A DNA stretch of 64,000 bases. It comes from Clostridiales bacterium (lineage in GTDB: Bacteria; Bacillota; Clostridia; Peptostreptococcales; Anaerovoracaceae). Shown piece by piece: positions 63,970-64,000 of this stretch. Below the pieces are notes generated by a model that searched no databases, was not told where the DNA came from, and saw only the letters and a list, made by a program, of their open reading frames with translations. Location: NCBI GenBank assembly GCA_022766365.1, contig JALENW010000033.1, positions 1 to 64,000 on the forward strand. Direction: 5' to 3'. Both the position numbers and the translations under genes were made by a program. Position 1 is the first letter of the stretch. The number at the start of each line of letters is the position of its first letter.

Positions 63970-64000
63970 TAAACTTGTATATTTGTATGATTAAAGTGGA

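Overview
The window reads as a chromosomal segment of an anaerobic, low-GC Gram-positive bacterium of the Clostridia type. Evidence for this: an oxygen-independent class III ribonucleotide reductase (nrdDG), GlpP and CadC-type regulators, strong GGAGG ribosome-binding sites, encoded CCA ends on the tRNAs, the tig-clpP-clpX-lon-engB cluster, and no outer-membrane assembly genes. Genus cannot be set from sequence alone.

Layout. 1-610: 3' end of a 23S rRNA gene, 5S rRNA and a terminator. 919-12732: a GC-richer block with nrdD-nrdG behind tandem NrdR-box-like sites, a cadC-type repressor with its inverted repeat, a P1B metal ATPase, malQ, an NhaD/ArsB-type permease, cobO, a ferredoxin-containing aldo-keto reductase, and an ECF sigma/anti-sigma pair. 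At about 12.7-13.2 kb, around a tRNA-Glu gene, base composition and arginine codon choice change abruptly to an AT-richer style that holds to the end of the window. 13191-19445: thrC, tRNA-Ser, proC and a phospholipid group (PAP2, MprF-like flippase, pssA, psd). 19667-37335: a 15-gene surface-polysaccharide operon, all on the plus strand and nearly gapless. 37594-38964: deoC and a Crp-family regulator on the minus strand. 39066-51575: a CYTH protein, the protein quality-control cluster (tig, clpP, an unusually long clpX, lon, engB), hpt, a membrane protein, a PHP phosphoesterase, glpP and a beta-CASP nuclease. 51556-53334: an EamA transporter and a small unknown gene with a structured leader. 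53474-55101: one promoter, 15 tRNA genes, one terminator. 55335-64000: tdk, a large SH3b/glucosaminidase wall protein, a radical SAM protein, a QueH-AsnA fusion, and a PriA without its zinc-binding segment.

The polysaccharide locus encodes a readable pathway. A UDP-GlcNAc 4,6-dehydratase and a WcfR-like aminotransferase would make a 4-amino-trideoxy sugar, which the phosphoglycosyl transferase loads on lipid. A WbpA/WbpB/WbpE-like set would make a 2,3-diamino uronic acid. Two LpxD-like acyltransferases, unexpected in a cell without lipid A, are placed to acylate the amino groups, and an ATP-grasp ligase could amidate the uronic acid. Three glycosyltransferases, a Wzy-like polymerase and a Wzx-like flippase complete a Wzx/Wzy system. 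A terminator hairpin sits just in front of the first gene, which suggests control by antitermination.

Most unusual items: the in-frame QueH-AsnA fusion, the paired LpxD-like enzymes in a Gram-positive capsule locus, the zinc-less PriA, the extended ClpX, the tRNA-Tyr with a C1:G72 pair, and the sharp compositional boundary near 13 kb. No CRISPR array, prophage or complete insertion sequence was seen.
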